Shown piece by piece: positions 29,285-37,589 of a DNA stretch of 64,000 nt. Numbering within the stretch: position 1 is the first letter of the stretch; every line of letters starts with the position of its first letter. The notes under the pieces are model-generated. The model saw nothing but the letters and a program-made list of their open reading frames with translations, did no database searches and was not told where the DNA came from. The translations under genes were made by a program, and so were the position numbers. Source of the stretch: Candidatus Woesearchaeota archaeon (GTDB lineage Archaea; Nanobdellota; Nanobdellia; Woesearchaeales; JAFGPW01); NCBI GenBank assembly GCA_016935985.1, contig JAFGPW010000001.1, positions 62,001-126,000 of the forward strand, written 5' to 3'.

Positions 29285-30220
29285 ATGCCTAGCCAACGCA
29301 TCGTGTATGCGGTACCTGATTTCCAGGTCCTTAAGAAGCGGAGCTACGCCTGCGTGGATATGCATGTCCATACCAAGTACTCGGACGGGCTCAACAGCGT
29401 GCCTGTCATGGTCAAGAAGGCGAAGCGCCTCGGCATCGGCCTGTCAATCACCGACCACAACAACTTCGCCGGCAGCGTCGAGGCAGCGAGGAACCGGTCC
29501 GGCGTGCTCGTCGTGCCGGGGATAGAGGTGACATCGAAGGAAGGACCGGACCTCCTCTACTACTTCTATTCAGCCGCAGACGGCAGGGATTTCTACCTCA
29601 AGCATATCAAGCCGAACCTGGGACCAAACCGCTGGGGCGCGATACGGCTCAGCATCCAAGAGCTCCTGGACCTCAGCGATTCCTACAACTGCCTCGTCGG
29701 CGCTCCGCATCCCTTCACGATCATGTACAAGAATTTCTTCGCCTTCGCGCTCAGGAAGCAGCTTGACCTCTCCAAACTCGATTTCATCGAGGTACTGAAC
29801 GCCGAGCAGCCGAAGATCATCAACCTCAAGGCGATGGAGTGGCTCGATTTCCTCGGGAAGGGATTCTCCGGGGGGTCTGACGCCCACTTCGTCGGCGAGC
29901 TCGGGCGCGCGGTCACGTGCGCGAAGCAGCAGGACCTCGACGGGTTCCTGACCAGCATGCGCAAGCGGCAGAACATCGTGGTAGGCAAGGAAGGATCGAT
30001 ACCGCACAAGCTGCTCGCGATCTCAGGGCTCTCGACCAAGAACGTGAAGTACCTCACCCCCCGGATGAAGGCGCGGCTGAAGGCGCGGTTCGGCAACGGC
30101 AAGCTCAAGAACGACACCAAGAGGCTTGGCAGGTCAATCGTTTCGGGCATAAAAACCATAAAGAATATAAAAAAGGCCACGTTCGCCCGCAACAGGATAA
30201 AGGTACGGGCAGAGCCGTGA
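29285..30220 (+). CDS. PHP-domain metal-dependent phosphoesterase
   Basis: DMHVHTKYSDGLNSVPVMVKKAKRLGIGLSITDHNN, GIEVTS, SGGSDAHFVGELG. Confidence 0.9.
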   Translation: MPSQRIVYAVPDFQVLKKRSYACVDMHVHTKYSDGLNSVPVMVKKAKRLGIGLSITDHNNFAGSVEAARNRSGVLVVPGIEVTSKEGPDLLYYFYSAADGRDFYLKHIKPNLGPNRWGAIRLSIQELLDLSDSYNCLVGAPHPFTIMYKNFFAFALRKQLDLSKLDFIEVLNAEQPKIINLKAMEWLDFLGKGFSGGSDAHFVGELGRAVTCAKQQDLDGFLTSMRKRQNIVVGKEGSIPHKLLAISGLSTKNVKYLTPRMKARLKARFGNGKLKNDTKRLGRSIVSGIKTIKNIKKATFARNRIKVRAEP

Positions 30221-30230
30221 AGGCCCATAC

Positions 30231-30304
30231 GCCCCTGTAGTCTAGCCTGGATAGGATAGGAGCTTGCGGAGCTTCAGACCTGGGTTCGAATCCCGGCAGG
30301 GGCA
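30231..30304 (+). tRNA. tRNA-Arg(GCG)
   Basis: GCCCCTG/CAGGGGC acceptor, CTGGG-TTCGAAT-CCCGG T-arm, loop TTGCGGA between GGAGC/GCTTC. Confidence 0.92.
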
Positions 30305-30320
30305 TTTTCGGAGAGAATGA

Positions 30321-30363
30321 CCCTGCTGACCCAGCAGCCAAAGGCTGCTGATTGCCAGCAGGG
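30321..30363 (+). other. Nested hairpin immediately 3' of tRNA-Arg(GCG); candidate structured RNA
   Basis: Outer arms CCCTGCTG/CAGCAGGG and inner arms CAGCAGCC-AAA-GGCTGCTG. Confidence 0.45.
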
Positions 30364-30380
30364 GCAAAAGTCCCCATCCT

Positions 30381-30454
30381 GCCTCTGTAGTCTAGCCTGG
30401 ATAGGACACGACCCTCCGGAGGTCGTAACCCGGGTTCGAATCCCGGCGGAGGCA
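30381..30454 (+). tRNA. tRNA-Arg(CCG)
   Basis: GCCTCTG/CGGAGGC acceptor, CCGGG-TTCGAAT-CCCGG T-arm, loop CTCCGGA between CGACC/GGTCG. Confidence 0.92.
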
Positions 30455-30524
30455 TCTCTGGAGGAGATGATCCAGAGGACCCACCAGCCACGGCCTGTTG
30501 ACTGCCGGCCGATGCATTCCTTCT

Positions 30525-31058
30525 TCAGCCCCGCTTGTAGATGACCTTCTTCTGCCCAGGGTAGAGGCCCATCGAACTCATCTGCCCGAACTGTTCCCTG
30601 GTGAGCGAGAGCGTGGATATCGAGAAGTCGTACTCCTCCTTGATCAGGCCTGACTGGCGCTTGAGCTCGTCCGAATTGATATCCTCCCCGATGATGAGCA
30701 GGTTCGCCCGGTCCTTCTGCTCCTTGCCGTGGAGAATGATGGCCGAGATGCCAGCGATCCCTTTGACCCGCTCCACGAAGAGGCCGATCAGGTGGCGGTC
30801 CTCCTTCAGAATCTCCTGGAGGAAGCGCGTGCTGTCGTTGTCGATGAGCCGATAGAGCTTGAACCTCTTCACCTTGACTTGGCTGATCAGGCCGAGGGCG
30901 AGCAGCCGCTTGAGGATCCGGTGAGTAGAGGCAGGCGGCACCCGCGCCTTCTTGGCTATCTCACGCAGGTAGAGGTCTTCAGCAGAGGAGAGGAAGAGCT
31001 TGAGCACTGCCAGCATCTTGCGGTCGAAAATCTGCTCGAGAAGCCTCGGATCCCCCAT
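30525..31058 (-). CDS. Winged-helix transcriptional regulator with C-terminal domain
   Basis: LKLFLSSAEDLYLREIAKKARVPPASTHRILKRLLALGLISQ HTH. Confidence 0.82.
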   Translation of the reverse strand: MGDPRLLEQIFDRKMLAVLKLFLSSAEDLYLREIAKKARVPPASTHRILKRLLALGLISQVKVKRFKLYRLIDNDSTRFLQEILKEDRHLIGLFVERVKGIAGISAIILHGKEQKDRANLLIIGEDINSDELKRQSGLIKEEYDFSISTLSLTREQFGQMSSMGLYPGQKKVIYKRG

Positions 31059-31124
31059 GATACCCGTTCGGCAACGCCCCTATATATTTATTTCCATTCT
31101 TGGAACACTGTTTCAGAATTGATA

Positions 31125-32864
31125 TTATCTTCCCTGGCCTTTGTAGAGGTGCTCAAGGTAGGATATCCGCGACGGCTCGTTCCGGTCCTCGCGGAGCCGC
31201 ACCACCCGAGGGAACCGCAGGGCGAACCCTGAGCTGTAGGTAGGGCTCTTCTGGATCTCCTCATAATTGACCTCGATGATGACCTCAGGCCTGACCATGA
31301 CGTCACGACCGCTCTCAGCGGTGATGAGCGGCCTGAGCAGCTTGGTCATCTCGTCGAACGAGAGCCCCTCCTCACGCTTCTCCTTCAGGCCGGTGCCCAC
31401 CTTGCCGACGGTCGCATAGGAGCCTTCATCATCCCGTACGGCGATCGTGAAGCTGGTGAGCCAGCCTCCGCGTTTCCCCTCTCCCCACTCGGCTCCCACG
31501 ATCGCGGCATCCAGGGGCTCCATCATCGGCTTGATCTTGACCCAGGTGCCGATCCGGGCGCCGGGCCGGTAGCCGCCTTCAAGGCTCTTCATCATGATTC
31601 CCTCAAAGCCCTTGCTGATCGCATCCCCATAGAACGCCTGCGCCTCAGCCTGGTCGGCGGTGGTGAGCGCATGGGCGATCACGATGCGCCGCTCCTCAGG
31701 CCTGATGATTCCAGAGAGGAGCCTCCTGCGCTCCTTCAGCGAGCTCTCGAGCAGGTCTTTCCCCTCGAGCTGGATGAGGTCGAAGCAATCCAGCTCGACC
31801 GGCAGCCTTTTTGCGAGCTCGTGGATGCCATATTTCCGGCGTATCCGCTGCGAGATATTCTGGAACGGCAGGTATGCCCCAGTCTTGGCGTCGAATCCCA
31901 CCGCCTCGGCGTCGATGATGCACCGCTTCGCCGACACACGCGTCTTGACCGCTTCCACAACCTCAGGGAACTGCCTGGTGACGTCCTCGAGCCGCCGCGT
32001 GAATATTATGACCCTGTTGCCGGACTTGTGGACCTGCATCCTGAACCCGTCGTATTTGTACTCGAGCTGGGCCGGCATCCCGGTGCGGCCGAAGCCCTTC
32101 TCGATCGACCCTTCCTTCAGGGCGAGCATCACCTTGAGCGGCGTCCCAAGAGAGATGTCGATCTCCTCGAGCGCCTTCTCCCCTTTCTTCGCCGCTTTCG
32201 CGACCTCAGCGAAATCGTTCGTCCGGTCATAGGCCGCCTGGGCGAGCGCGACGAGCGTGTTGTAGCGCTCGCGATCCTGGACATCGATCGCCTTCTTCTC
32301 CTCATCATAGGAGAGTGGGGCAGGCAGATAAGCCCAGACGATCGCGTCCCTGAGCGTCCCTTCGCCGATGCCGACGCGAAGCTCCTCGAGGACCGAGCGG
32401 ACGATGTAGCGCGCCTCGAGGGGGCTCGCTGAGGCGAGGAGCTCTGCCACGAGCGATATCTTCGTTCCCGCGGAACCGTGGCCGCCGACTGACGCGAGCC
32501 TCTGGAGGTTGGAGAACACCTTGCGGACCGAGAGCTCCTGAGAGAAGAGGGTCCCCTGCTTCTTCTTCTCGATCAGGTTCTGGGCGACGAGGCCCAGGTC
32601 GCCGGTCCTCTTCCATTCGGTCGCTGCTGCCGAGGCGCGGAGGCCTGAGGCCTGGCAGATCGCCTTCAGGACCATCTTGGAGGCGACGCCGATCTTGCGG
32701 TCGTCCCAAGCGGGGAAGACCCGTCCCTGCAGCAGCAGGATGAGCTCAGGGAGATCCGCCTCCTTCGCTTTCCTGAGCAGGCCGGCGAGGAGATGGGTCT
32801 TCTCGAGCCTTTTCGAGGTCGCCTCGAGGGCCTCATAGGCGGCGCAGAGGTCGCGGTAGTGCAT
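31125..32864 (-). CDS. lig: ATP-dependent DNA ligase
   Basis: MHYRDLCAAYEALEATSKRLEKT start; motif I LEYKYDGFRMQVHK; CIIDAEAVGFD; FEGIMMKSLEGGYRPG; WVKIKP. Confidence 0.95.
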   Translation of the reverse strand: MHYRDLCAAYEALEATSKRLEKTHLLAGLLRKAKEADLPELILLLQGRVFPAWDDRKIGVASKMVLKAICQASGLRASAAATEWKRTGDLGLVAQNLIEKKKQGTLFSQELSVRKVFSNLQRLASVGGHGSAGTKISLVAELLASASPLEARYIVRSVLEELRVGIGEGTLRDAIVWAYLPAPLSYDEEKKAIDVQDRERYNTLVALAQAAYDRTNDFAEVAKAAKKGEKALEEIDISLGTPLKVMLALKEGSIEKGFGRTGMPAQLEYKYDGFRMQVHKSGNRVIIFTRRLEDVTRQFPEVVEAVKTRVSAKRCIIDAEAVGFDAKTGAYLPFQNISQRIRRKYGIHELAKRLPVELDCFDLIQLEGKDLLESSLKERRRLLSGIIRPEERRIVIAHALTTADQAEAQAFYGDAISKGFEGIMMKSLEGGYRPGARIGTWVKIKPMMEPLDAAIVGAEWGEGKRGGWLTSFTIAVRDDEGSYATVGKVGTGLKEKREEGLSFDEMTKLLRPLITAESGRDVMVRPEVIIEVNYEEIQKSPTYSSGFALRFPRVVRLREDRNEPSRISYLEHLYKGQGR

Positions 32865-32907
32865 CGACACATATAAATAGGAGCGACTATATATTTTTTC
32901 TCTTACT
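32865..32907. promoter_or_regulatory. Compact divergent promoter with two interleaved TATA boxes
   Basis: ATATAAATAG (32871-32880) for the plus-strand gene at 32908 and AAATATATAG on the minus strand (~32886-32896) for the ligase at 32864. Confidence 0.55.
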
Positions 32908-33645
32908 ATGGACGTTCTCGAGGCCATCAGGACGCGTCGGAGCATCAGGAAATACCTCGCGATCCCGGTGGAGTGGGAGAAGATCGGACGCGTGCTCGAG
33001 GCAGGAAAGCAGGCTCCCTGCTCAGGCAATATCCAGAACTGGAAGTTCGTGGTGGTCCTCAATAGCCAGAACCGCCACAAAATCGCTGAGGCATCTCTCC
33101 AGCAGTACTGGATGGAGACTGCGCCTGTCCATGTTGTGGTGGTCGGCGAGAGCTCGAAGGCGAAGCAGTATTATGGCATCCGGGGCGAGCGGCTCTATAC
33201 CATCCAGAACTGCTCTGCGGCGATCGAGAACATGCTGCTCGCCGCCCATGCGATGGGCCTCGGCGCCTGCTGGGTCTCCGCATTCGACGAGAATATGGTC
33301 TCACGGGCGCTCAACTGCCTCGATGATGTCAGGCCTCAGGCGATCATCACGCTCGGCTACCCTGACGAAAAGCCGGCCGAGCCTGCCGAATACGTGCTCG
33401 AGGATGTCGTCTATCTCGAGAAGTGGAAGACTGGCTGCACGGTGGTGGCTGACATGGATTCTGCTCTGAATTACCAAAGCGCGAAGGTCATGAAGGCGCT
33501 GGATACCGGCAAGGGCGTGCTCGAGCGGATCGGCGAGGGCACGACCCGGCTCGGCGGGAAGATCGCTGACCGGTTCGGCCGCAAGATGCGCGAATTAGAG
33601 GAGAAGAAGGGCTCTGATAAGGAGCCGCCTGCCTGGTATAACTGA
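32908..33645 (+). CDS. Nitroreductase family protein
   Basis: MDVLEAIRTRRSIRKYLAIPVEWEKIGRVLEAGKQAPCSGNIQNWKFVVV. Confidence 0.92.
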   Translation: MDVLEAIRTRRSIRKYLAIPVEWEKIGRVLEAGKQAPCSGNIQNWKFVVVLNSQNRHKIAEASLQQYWMETAPVHVVVVGESSKAKQYYGIRGERLYTIQNCSAAIENMLLAAHAMGLGACWVSAFDENMVSRALNCLDDVRPQAIITLGYPDEKPAEPAEYVLEDVVYLEKWKTGCTVVADMDSALNYQSAKVMKALDTGKGVLERIGEGTTRLGGKIADRFGRKMRELEEKKGSDKEPPAWYN

Positions 33646-33649
33646 TTCT

Positions 33650-33679
33650 TTAACCTATATTTCAGGATAAATAGGTTAA
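33650..33679 (+). terminator. Hairpin after nitroreductase gene
   Basis: Perfect 9-bp inverted repeat TTAACCTAT...ATAGGTTAA. Confidence 0.4.
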
Positions 33680-33738
33680 TCTATGAAAATCTTTAAATAT
33701 GAGATTGAGCATTATAGGTAATATTAAGAAATGGTGAT

Positions 33739-33863
33739 AACACGGGTTTTTTTGGCGAAAAACGCGTGTTTCGGGGCGGTTTCGGTTTAAAGCGAAGATT
33801 TTGGCGGATTTTCGCTTGAAATGACCCAAAACCAAGCGTATCAGATTGTTTGGCGGTAATCTG
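33739..33863 (+). ncRNA. Candidate structured RNA / leader: three stem-loops each presenting TTGGCG in the loop
   Basis: Hairpin 1 33739-33770, hairpin 2 33790-33817, hairpin 3 33842-33863; see findings. Confidence 0.5.
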
Positions 33864-33978
33864 TACGGCGTATTCTAGGGAGTAATAAGTCCAGACTAGG
33901 ATTTAAAGTTTTCGGTAGTGCGGGCTCTAGTTTGTGACTTATGCATTCGACCACACAAAACGGAGAGAGGGGAAAAAT

Positions 33979-35049
33979 ATGGATTTCATCGTGGAAAACG
34001 CTATGCAGGGCAACGCTAACACGTTTGAGGGGGTGGAAGTGCGCCAGGCCAATATCAAGGTCATCGGTATCGGCGGCGCAGGCAACAATATGGTCAACTG
34101 GCTGTACCGCAAGGGCATCCAGGGGGCTGAGATCTTCGCATGCAACACTGACCAGCAGCACCTCGAGTTCATAGAGGCTGACCACAAGTTCCTGATAGGC
34201 CATGAGGTCACCCGCGGGCTCGGCTGCGGCGGCTTCCCGGAGAAGGGAGCAGAGGCCGCGCGCGAGAGCATGACCGATGTCAAGGAGGCCCTCAGGGGGG
34301 CTGACATGACCTTCGTCTGCGCAGGCATGGGCGGCGGCACCGGCACCGGCGCGGCGCCCGTCGTCGCGAACGTCGCGAAGGAGGCGGGATCGATCGTCAT
34401 CGGCACGGTCACCATGCCCTTCAAGATCGAGCGGGCGCGGGTCGACAAGGCAGAGTTCGGCCTCCAGCAGCTGCGGGGGGTATCAGACACGGTCATCGTC
34501 ATCGACAACAACCGACTGGTGCAGATTGCGGGCAACCTCCCGATCCAGCAGGCGTTCGCGGTCGCGAACGAGCTCATCGCCACCATGATCAAGGGGATCG
34601 TCGAGACGATCGCGGTCCCGAGCCTTGTCAACCTCGACTATGCCGACGTCAAGACCATCATGACGAACGGCGGGGTCGCGGTGATAGGCGTGGGAGCGTC
34701 CGACACCAACAACCGGGTCGAGGAGTCGGTCAAGGGGGCGCTATCAAATCCCCTGCTCGACATCAATTATGAAGGAGCCACGGGCGCGCTCATCCACGTC
34801 CATGGCGGGCCTGACCTCACCTTGGAAGAGATTAACCAGGTGGGCGAGCTCGTCACCGAATCCCTCGATGAGGATGCGAACGTCATCTGGGGCGCGCGCG
34901 TGACCGACAACATGAAGGGCAAGCTCACCGTGATGACCATCATCACCGGCGTCAAGTCGCCGTGGATCCTGGGAAAAGAGGTCGCTGCCGAGAGGCAGCA
35001 GGAGGTCGAGGAGCTCAACGACGAGCTGGGGATCGAGATCATCCACTGA
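33979..35049 (+). CDS. ftsZ: Cell division protein FtsZ
   Basis: IKVIGIGGAGNNMVNWL, FVCAGMGGGTGTGAAPVVA, VIDNNRL, NLDYADVKTIMTNGGVAVIG. Confidence 0.97.
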   Translation: MDFIVENAMQGNANTFEGVEVRQANIKVIGIGGAGNNMVNWLYRKGIQGAEIFACNTDQQHLEFIEADHKFLIGHEVTRGLGCGGFPEKGAEAARESMTDVKEALRGADMTFVCAGMGGGTGTGAAPVVANVAKEAGSIVIGTVTMPFKIERARVDKAEFGLQQLRGVSDTVIVIDNNRLVQIAGNLPIQQAFAVANELIATMIKGIVETIAVPSLVNLDYADVKTIMTNGGVAVIGVGASDTNNRVEESVKGALSNPLLDINYEGATGALIHVHGGPDLTLEEINQVGELVTESLDEDANVIWGARVTDNMKGKLTVMTIITGVKSPWILGKEVAAERQQEVEELNDELGIEIIH

Positions 35050-35090
35050 TCCCCACATCCTACTCACCCCCTCTAGTCTTTGTGTGGTGC

Positions 35091-35152
35091 GGTTTCTTGC
35101 CGCCATTTTTTTTGTATCACCCCCAACGAACAACCGAAATGGCGGCAAAACC
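35091..35152. repeat. Inverted repeat downstream of ftsZ
   Basis: GGTTTCTTGCCGCCATTT ... AAATGGCGGCAAAACC; 12-bp perfect core arms. Confidence 0.6.
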
Positions 35153-35157
35153 TTTTT

Positions 35158-35200
35158 ATCTTCGCCCGAACGGGTGAAGATATTCTTTCTTTTTTTCCTG
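35158..35200 (+). terminator. Intrinsic-terminator-like hairpin plus T-rich tract
   Basis: ATCTTCGCCCGAACGGGTGAAGAT followed by ATTCTTTCTTTTTTTCC. Confidence 0.5.
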
Positions 35201-35249
35201 ACCCGCGCCAGACAGCAGTTTTTTATATCCCGGCAGCTTCTCACAGCCC

Positions 35250-36029
35250 ATGACCCTCTACCTCATCGGCACCGGGCTGCATGACCGCGACGACCTCTCG
35301 CTCAAGGGGCTCGCCGCTGCGAAGCGCTGCAAGCGCGTCTATATCGAGAATTACACGAGCAGGTCCTTCTCCTCGAAAGAGGAGTTTGAGGGGCTGATAG
35401 GGAAAGAGGTCATCCTCGCCGACCGCGATCTCGTCGAGCAGAAGGCAGAGGAGACGATCCTCGCGGAAGCGAAGGAGCACAACGTCGCCTTCCTCGTCTT
35501 CGGCGACCCGTCATCGGCCACGACCCACTCCGACCTGATGCTGCGCGCCCGAAAAAGCGGCATCCAGACCCGGGTCATCCACAACGCCTCGGTGATGTCG
35601 GCGATCGCTGACACCGGGCTCTCGCTCTACAAGTTCGGCAAGACGGCGTCGGTCCCGTTCCCGCAGGGGAGCTTCAGGCCGGAATCGTTCTACGACACGA
35701 TACAGCAGAACCAGTCGATCAGGGCCCATACGCTGTTGCTGCTCGACCTCGAGCCCAAGAAGGGCAAGTATATGACCGTCGCCCAGGCGATCGGCATCCT
35801 GCTCGGGATCGAGGCGAAGCGGAAAGAGGGGGTCATCACTCCCGCGACCCTGCTCGTCGGCTGCGCCCGGCTCGGCTCCGACGGCCAGACCATCCAGTCA
35901 GGCACCCCGAGCGAGCTCAAGGAGGCGGACCTCGGCGAGGCGCCGCACTGCCTGATCGTCTGCTCGGATCTCCACTTCATGGAGGAAGAGGGACTTAAAA
36001 CCGCTTCTGGGGAAGAAAGAAAAAAATGA
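35250..36029 (+). CDS. dph5: Diphthine synthase
   Basis: MTLYLIGTGLHDRDDLSLKGLAAAKRCKRVYIENYTS, VFGDPSSATTHSDLMLRARK, VIHNASVMSAIADTGLSLYKFGKTASVPFP. Confidence 0.96.
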   Translation: MTLYLIGTGLHDRDDLSLKGLAAAKRCKRVYIENYTSRSFSSKEEFEGLIGKEVILADRDLVEQKAEETILAEAKEHNVAFLVFGDPSSATTHSDLMLRARKSGIQTRVIHNASVMSAIADTGLSLYKFGKTASVPFPQGSFRPESFYDTIQQNQSIRAHTLLLLDLEPKKGKYMTVAQAIGILLGIEAKRKEGVITPATLLVGCARLGSDGQTIQSGTPSELKEADLGEAPHCLIVCSDLHFMEEEGLKTASGEERKK

Positions 36030-36049
36030 GTGATGGGATGCCCATCACT

Positions 36050-36877
36050 CTAACGCATAATAGGCTCCGGTTCGTGGCTGACACCATACAGGGCTTTGCT
36101 TCCCGTGTAAACTGATGGATGCTTCACCCTAATCCGCTGATCAGCATTGACACGGGCGGTCTCAGCGGCGAGCTGGCTCTCAGTGAGGAAGCCCTCGAGC
36201 GTGTCGACGTCCTGATACCTGAGCACGATCTTCGCGGCCTGGGCGAGGTCGCCCTCGATCGGCACGCCTGCTTTCGCTATCTGGGTAATCACCGTATAGC
36301 CTGCCTTGAGCGCACCGAGGATATCGATCCGGTGGTTCCATACCGTGAGATCGATGCCGTCAGTGCGCTGGATCTCATCGAGCCGCTTCTCGAGCTCGCC
36401 GGCATCGGAGCCGTGCTCGAACAGGCGCTCCGTCTCAGCGCGGTAGGCATTCTTCTGCTCGACGATGTCGAGGTACCTCCTGACAGCGGCCTCGTAGGCA
36501 TGGTCCTGCGCCTCGCTCGCCGTGGATGCGCCCTGCATGCCGAAATGGCGCGCGTTGACCGCGATCACCCGCGCCTTCTCGACGATGTCGGCGATCCCCT
36601 TGAGCCGGGAGGTCACCTTGTAGCAATAGTTGTCGCTCTCGCTCTCGGCGATGATGGTCTTCGCCTTGAGGTTGCCCATGATCTCCGCGAGCCGCATCAG
36701 GTCACTGTAGGCCTGGGCTGTGCTCGTCTCTTGGGGCACCGGGCCGATCTTCGTCTCGAGCGGCCGCTCGTACTTGGCGAGAGGGGTGTAGCCGAGCGCG
36801 GTCTCGACGAACGCCTCGAGTTTCTGTCCTTTGGGCGCGTGCTTCGCCGCGCTGAATCCTTCCATGAGTTTCATCAT
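36050..36877 (-). CDS. Uncharacterised helical protein
   Basis: 275-aa open frame with coding-type composition; no recognised family. Confidence 0.6.
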   Translation of the reverse strand: MMKLMEGFSAAKHAPKGQKLEAFVETALGYTPLAKYERPLETKIGPVPQETSTAQAYSDLMRLAEIMGNLKAKTIIAESESDNYCYKVTSRLKGIADIVEKARVIAVNARHFGMQGASTASEAQDHAYEAAVRRYLDIVEQKNAYRAETERLFEHGSDAGELEKRLDEIQRTDGIDLTVWNHRIDILGALKAGYTVITQIAKAGVPIEGDLAQAAKIVLRYQDVDTLEGFLTESQLAAETARVNADQRIRVKHPSVYTGSKALYGVSHEPEPIMR

Positions 36878-37014
36878 CTCACCTCGGGTGGTGTCATTAT
36901 CAAGTGGGGGCGAAGAGGATACTATTTATTCGTCACCTTTGTTATTATCATCACCAGCACGGGCTTCCCAAGAATACTTTTATAAACAGCCGTGTTCTCC
37001 TAGCCTCTCTTGAT

Positions 37015-37132
37015 AGCCCCGTGGTGTAGTGGTCAAGCATCTGGGATTTTGGAGAGGGCAGCCGGAAGCTGATCGTGTTTCCGACTGCGTCGAAAACGTC
37101 CTAGGACCTCGGTTCGAATCCGGGCGGGGCTA
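37015..37132 (+). tRNA. tRNA-Gln(UUG) with ~45-nt intron
   Basis: Acceptor AGCCCCG/CGGGGCT, D-arm GTGTAGTGGTCAAGCAT, anticodon stem TGGGA/TCCTA with TTTTGG at the 5' loop side, T-arm CTCGG-TTCGAAT-CCGGG; TATA TTTTATAAAC at ~36978. Confidence 0.85.
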
Positions 37133-37272
37133 TGTTATTACCTTCTCCGATATCGGTTAAATGACATTTATAATACGGCTACAGGAGGTGGTGGTGACTA
37201 TAATCTACCAATCATTCCTTTTTCATAGTCACCTGCTTGAGCGTTTTTTTGTATTGTTTGACGAGAAAATGA

Positions 37273-37482
37273 AGCGTCGGTTCGAGCGATGCCACGACAA
37301 GAGACGCAAAGACGGTCCCTGAGGGGGTGGTCGACGAGTTCGGCGCGAGGACCGAGCAGGTCGGCGCAGGGCAGACGGCCTCGGTCGAGTTCGTCGCCGA
37401 CACACCAGGCGAGTCCGAGCACTACTGCAGCGTCGGCCAGCACCAGGCAAGGGGGATGAGGGACCGCTTCATCGTGGAGTGA
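37273..37482 (+). pseudogene. Cupredoxin C-terminal remnant
   Basis: Frame without ATG: ...VPEGVVDEFGARTEQVGAGQTASVEFVADTPGESEHYCSVGQHQARGMRDRFIVE*; type-1 copper Cys-His-Met loop retained, N-terminal half and first His ligand absent. Confidence 0.6.
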
Positions 37483-37589
37483 CCGGCCCTTCGCAGATGT
37501 GGAACGGAATCGGCACAGTACGCGTTTTCCGTCTACGACCGCGAAGCCGACGCATAACATTTTTATAATCAGGTCAGATCGCACCCCGC

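Noticed and set aside
30305-30480. Box C/D guide RNA after the tRNA-Arg genes
   Set aside because: CTGA-like D boxes are present in the first copy but no good RUGAUGA box C; insufficient to call.
30105-30491. 128-aa minus-strand ORF with repeated PGFEP...LSRLDYRG
   Set aside because: Repeats are antisense tRNA-Arg copies, not a protein repeat.
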